In this document: one piece after another, positions 7,646 through 10,595 of the stretch
Numbering within the stretch: the first letter of the stretch is position 1
Layout: each line of letters starts with the position of its first letter
NCBI GenBank assembly: GCA_023145955.1
Contig: JAGLDA010000081.1
Location: 1-10,595, forward strand
DNA from: Bacteroidales bacterium
GTDB lineage: Bacteria; Bacteroidota; Bacteroidia; Bacteroidales; UBA1556
DNA length: 10,595 nucleotides
Direction of reading: 5' to 3'
Made by a program: the position numbers and the translations under genes
Notes under the pieces: model-generated
What the model was told of the DNA's origin: nothing
What the model saw: only the letters and a program-made list of their open reading frames with translations
Database searches by the model: none

Positions 7646-8869
7646 CTAATCTAGTACCTTTAGAAGAAAGGCATTTAGTTTTTTAGAAATAACATTATTG
7701 GAATAATGTTTCTTAGCATTTTCGCGAGCATTAAAACAAATATCGTTAAAGAGGTCTTCTTTCCATATCAACTTTCTAATGCTATCATTAAACTCCTGAG
7801 CATTATTGGCAATAAGAACATTTTTTTTATCTTCGTGTATAATCCCTTCTATTCCTATAGATGTAGAAACGATTGCTTTTTTGAGCATCATACCTTCGAT
7901 AATTTTTACCCGCATACCACTACCCGAGAATAAAGGAACAGGCATAATAGCCTTAGACTTTATAAACGCAGCAGCATCATCAACTTCACCAACAACTTCT
8001 ACACCTTCCATCTTTATATCTAAAATCCATTGTGGTGGCTTACGCCCTGCAATATAGAATTTCAATTTTGGGAATTCTTTATGCAACTCTGGCCATACAT
8101 TATCCAAAAGCCATTTAATAGATTCCTGATTCGGCATCCAATCCAATGCTCCAAGGTGAAATAATGAAGGAAATTCAGGCTTTATACCTTTAGTATCTAT
8201 ATCCTTGGTAACATCTATACCCGTAGGAACAAATTCGATAGGGATATTAACCCTCAATGCTTTTATAAGGCTTGCATCATTTTCGGTAACAGTATATATT
8301 GCATCAACACTATTAAAAGCAATAAGTTCTTCTCGCTTAAGACGTTTAGCAAGTATATTTAAATACAATCTCTTAAAAAACTTTTTTTCAATAAAAGCAA
8401 GCCTCTGCCAAATCATAAACTCTACATTTGGAGCCCTTAGCACTACTTTTGCATCAGAATACTTACGGATAGTTGGCAAATAATCTTTTAAGAAAACGCT
8501 TTCTATTTGAATGATATCAAATTTGTTGGATTCCAAAATAGCCTGTAGTTCGTTATCAAGTTTTTTATTAAAAAACCTCTCAATATTATAAGACCTTTTG
8601 AAAAAAATAAGGTTGGAGAATGCTGCAAAAACACTAATTCCTAAATCAACTTTTACTGCTTTAAATTTAGTATTCTCAATATACGATTGTGGCAATTTAG
8701 CAATATCAACAAAATGCTTATCTGAATTTACACTAAGAATATGCAAATCGTAACCACTATCTATAAAGCCCTGGCTAACATTATGCATACCTATTGCACC
8801 ACCATCCTTTGGAGGATATGGAGGCTTATTACAAAACTGTAAAATTTTCAAGCTTTTACTATTAAGCAT
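7646..8869 (-). CDS. Glycosyltransferase family 4-type (group 1) protein
   Basis: Predicted cytoplasmic or membrane-associated retaining glycosyltransferase with the GT-B fold, likely acting in cell-surface glycan assembly. The donor sugar and acceptor cannot be inferred. In the 407-residue protein the N-terminal domain opens with LQFCNKPPYPPKDGGAIGM (10-28), a signature start for this Bacteroidota subgroup that includes the glycine-rich acceptor-side loop. The domain junction is VPTGID (214-219). The C-terminal nucleotide-sugar domain contains FHLGALDWMPN (237-247), YIAGRKPP (272-279) and GSGMRVKIIEGM (316-327), where Glu325 sits at the conserved first Glu of the EX7E region, followed by AIVSTSIGIEGI (332-343). 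The second Glu of the classical EX7E is not at its usual spacing; the downstream Glu341 is where this subgroup has one. The gene starts one base after the permease stop codon, so the two are translated from one transcript. There are no membrane segments. Confidence 0.92.
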   Translation of the reverse strand: MLNSKSLKILQFCNKPPYPPKDGGAIGMHNVSQGFIDSGYDLHILSVNSDKHFVDIAKLPQSYIENTKFKAVKVDLGISVFAAFSNLIFFKRSYNIERFFNKKLDNELQAILESNKFDIIQIESVFLKDYLPTIRKYSDAKVVLRAPNVEFMIWQRLAFIEKKFFKRLYLNILAKRLKREELIAFNSVDAIYTVTENDASLIKALRVNIPIEFVPTGIDVTKDIDTKGIKPEFPSLFHLGALDWMPNQESIKWLLDNVWPELHKEFPKLKFYIAGRKPPQWILDIKMEGVEVVGEVDDAAAFIKSKAIMPVPLFSGSGMRVKIIEGMMLKKAIVSTSIGIEGIIHEDKKNVLIANNAQEFNDSIRKLIWKEDLFNDICFNARENAKKHYSNNVISKKLNAFLLKVLD

Positions 8870-8870
8870 C

Positions 8871-10430
8871 TTATTTTTTCTTCAATAATTTGGAGAAAAT
8901 ATTAATCTTAGAAAATATTCTCTGCCATGCTTCGGCATCAAATAAAGGAGCATCAGTTGTTGCTTTCCATGTAAAGAAAGCTCCCAATGGCAAATATATA
9001 ATACTCGCAAGCCACATCCCTTCCCAAGGTTCCATAACCAAGGATTTTACTGATTTTTCGCCAATAATTGTAAATACATGGTATGTTACAAACATAAGAA
9101 TAGAAACTACTATTGGCATTCCCAATCCTCCTTTGCGTATAATAGAACCTAATGGCGCACCAATAAAGAACAATAATATACAAGCAACCGATAAGGTAAA
9201 CTTCTTATGCCATTCCACTTTATATTTAGAAATATATCTCTCTTTAGCCAATACTCTATCTTCAGAGAATTTGGATTGATAAGCTGCATTTCTTCCTTGC
9301 GACAATGCACCAACAACAATTCTTTGCTGACGTATGCTATCAAAGTTATCTAATAGGTAATCTTTCGTTAATATACTATCGGATAAAAAAACGGACGCCG
9401 ATTCTTTAGCTTTGGCAACAGCAACTCTTTTAATTGGTTTTTTTCCAATTACTATTGCTGCTAGGCTGTCTGCTAAATACTTATCACCTGATTTTTTCAA
9501 GACAGAGTCAGCAACTTTATCCATATAATATTGCTTAAAATAATAAGTATAGTCTCTTATGGAGCTATAGCTAAATTCGGAAAGCGTACTATCCAAATCC
9601 ATAGATAGGGAGTCGTCGTAATAAGCCAGCTGATATACATTCAGCATCTGATATCCTTTTTTTCTAAGGCTTTTATCAGATTTTTTAAAACTGAATGACG
9701 AAAGGTCTATTCGTTGAATTTCTTTCTTAAATTTCGTAATTTGTAATGGCTCAAACTTATCGCTTTTATCATTATTAGGCTCATTAAAGTTTATACCATC
9801 AAAAAGAGTAAGTACTAGATACATTTTGTCATCAGTCATCTCCATTAAGCCACTCTTTGCTTGAGTAACATTAGTATTGCCATCACCATTTCTATGATCG
9901 TAAATTATAACATCTTGTATAGTTCTACCATCGGGAAGTTTTTTGCCCACTTTAATTACAAAATCACCAATATCAGAATTAAAAACTCCTTCTGAAATAG
10001 TAACAGCAGGTTTTTTATTTCTCACATCACTTAATAGTGATTGAAACTCTAGATTTGCTTTCGGCAATATGAAATTTGAGAAGTAGAAGGCCCCAACACT
10101 TACAAAGAAAATAAAAATAACCATTGGCCGCATTAATCTTTGTATAGAAATTCCTGCCGACTTTATAGCAACAAGCTCGTAGTTCTCTCCAAGATTACCA
10201 AAAGTCATTAGGGACGATAACAATACCGCCAATGGCAAAGCCATAGGCACAAATGTAGCAGAGGCATAAAACAAAAGCTCTGCAATTGTGTACCATTCAA
10301 AACCCTTACCAACAAAATCATCAACATATTTCCATAAAAACTGCATCAATAATACAAAAATGGAAATAAAGAAGGTAAGAACCAATGGCCCTATATATGA
10401 TTTAAGAGTAAATATACTTAGTTTTTTCAA
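8871..10430 (-). CDS. LptF/LptG (YjgP/YjgQ) family permease with enlarged periplasmic domain
   Basis: Inner-membrane permease of the type that, with LptB and LptC, extracts lipopolysaccharide and passes it to the periplasmic Lpt bridge. The 519-residue protein has three N-terminal membrane segments (about 11-33, 50-75, 102-122), a large soluble region (about 123-408) and three C-terminal segments (about 411-430, 437-457, 472-488), the family's 3+3 arrangement. Family marks are LKSYIGPLVLTF at the start, ENYELVAIKSAGIS (82-95) in the cytoplasmic coupling loop, and GAPLGSIIRKGG (424-435) after segment 4. It is far longer than the roughly 360-residue E. coli LptF and LptG. The extra length lies between about 240 and 405 and is rich in Ser, Asp, Lys and Tyr. 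Whether it acts as LptF or LptG cannot be decided from sequence alone. It is first in an operon with the glycosyltransferase. Confidence 0.93.
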   Translation of the reverse strand: MKKLSIFTLKSYIGPLVLTFFISIFVLLMQFLWKYVDDFVGKGFEWYTIAELLFYASATFVPMALPLAVLLSSLMTFGNLGENYELVAIKSAGISIQRLMRPMVIFIFFVSVGAFYFSNFILPKANLEFQSLLSDVRNKKPAVTISEGVFNSDIGDFVIKVGKKLPDGRTIQDVIIYDHRNGDGNTNVTQAKSGLMEMTDDKMYLVLTLFDGINFNEPNNDKSDKFEPLQITKFKKEIQRIDLSSFSFKKSDKSLRKKGYQMLNVYQLAYYDDSLSMDLDSTLSEFSYSSIRDYTYYFKQYYMDKVADSVLKKSGDKYLADSLAAIVIGKKPIKRVAVAKAKESASVFLSDSILTKDYLLDNFDSIRQQRIVVGALSQGRNAAYQSKFSEDRVLAKERYISKYKVEWHKKFTLSVACILLFFIGAPLGSIIRKGGLGMPIVVSILMFVTYHVFTIIGEKSVKSLVMEPWEGMWLASIIYLPLGAFFTWKATTDAPLFDAEAWQRIFSKINIFSKLLKKK

Positions 10431-10455
10431 TCTTAATTTCTTTAAAATATTTGCT

Positions 10456-10490
10456 GCAAAGATAAATCACAATTTGTATTTCTCTACAAA
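10456..10490 (-). promoter_or_regulatory. Promoter of the permease-glycosyltransferase operon
   Basis: On the minus strand TATCTTTGC (plus 10456-10464) matches the Bacteroidota -7 consensus TAnnTTTG exactly. A TTTG -33 box (plus 10487-10490) lies 22 bases upstream, within the usual 17-23 range. Transcription would start about 20 bases before the permease ATG at 10430, giving a short leader with no Shine-Dalgarno sequence. The remaining bases to the window edge are A/T-rich with no recognisable gene. Confidence 0.65.
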
Positions 10491-10595
10491 AAAAATTATA
10501 CTTAATAATTAGGCATTTAGCTATACTTAAACTAAGGTTTATAGATATTATTATAGTCTATTGAAAAAAAATACAAAATATATTTTGAAACGCAG

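Noticed and set aside
8890..9279. Plus-strand open frame of 129 codons opposite the permease gene
   Set aside because: It is wholly inside the clear permease gene, resembles no known family, and has no promoter or start context.
10574..10587. Perfect 14-base palindrome CAAAATATATTTTG near the right edge
   Set aside because: It is entirely A/T except at its ends, in A/T-rich spacer, far upstream of the identified promoter; such palindromes are expected by chance in this composition.
1..10595. CRISPR array, toxin-antitoxin, phage defence or other novel multi-gene system
   Set aside because: All six genes belong to housekeeping or general envelope families; there are no regularly spaced identical repeats, transposases or defence-type domains.

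Overview
The window comes from an AT-rich member of the Bacteroidota, and it is ordinary chromosomal backbone. The evidence is the set of protein families: a DUF5063 protein, a secreted DUF4369/DUF5106-type thioredoxin-like protein, a Bacteroidota-style S9 peptidase and an enlarged LptF/LptG permease. The start codons lack Shine-Dalgarno sequences and sit behind A/T-rich leaders. Two promoters match the Bacteroidota -7 consensus TAnnTTTG. A Bacteroidales-like lineage is plausible, but the species cannot be named. I found no mobile element, CRISPR array, rRNA or tRNA, and no obvious new defence or biosynthetic system.

Left part (1-2632): dnaK lies alone on the minus strand and ends in a strong intrinsic terminator. 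Left of that terminator is a small hairpin that looks like a dispersed repeat. Upstream of dnaK is a 615-base gap before the next gene. Its dnaK-proximal part holds two TGACAAA boxes exactly 20 bases apart, which are candidate heat-shock operators. The rest is a mosaic of short degenerate direct and inverted repeats without coding potential, and the peptidase promoter lies at its right end.

Middle part (2633-7584, plus strand): three genes follow one another with gaps of about 100 and 86 bases. They encode a secreted prolyl-oligopeptidase-family (S9) peptidase with a complete Ser-Asp-His triad, a small cytoplasmic DUF5063 protein of unknown function, and an exported TlpA-like thiol-disulfide protein with a CGHC active site. 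Two of the three act outside the cytoplasm, in peptide degradation and envelope redox chemistry. The gaps and separate promoter-like sequences argue against a single tight operon.

Right part (7585-10595, minus strand): a bidirectional terminator with a 22-bp perfect stem separates the plus-strand genes from a convergent two-gene operon. That operon encodes an LptF/LptG-family permease, followed after one base by a GT4-type glycosyltransferase. It starts from a good Bacteroidota promoter about 30-60 bases upstream of the permease. Pairing a lipopolysaccharide-export permease with a glycosyltransferase suggests an envelope-glycan role, though the sugar and acceptor cannot be deduced.
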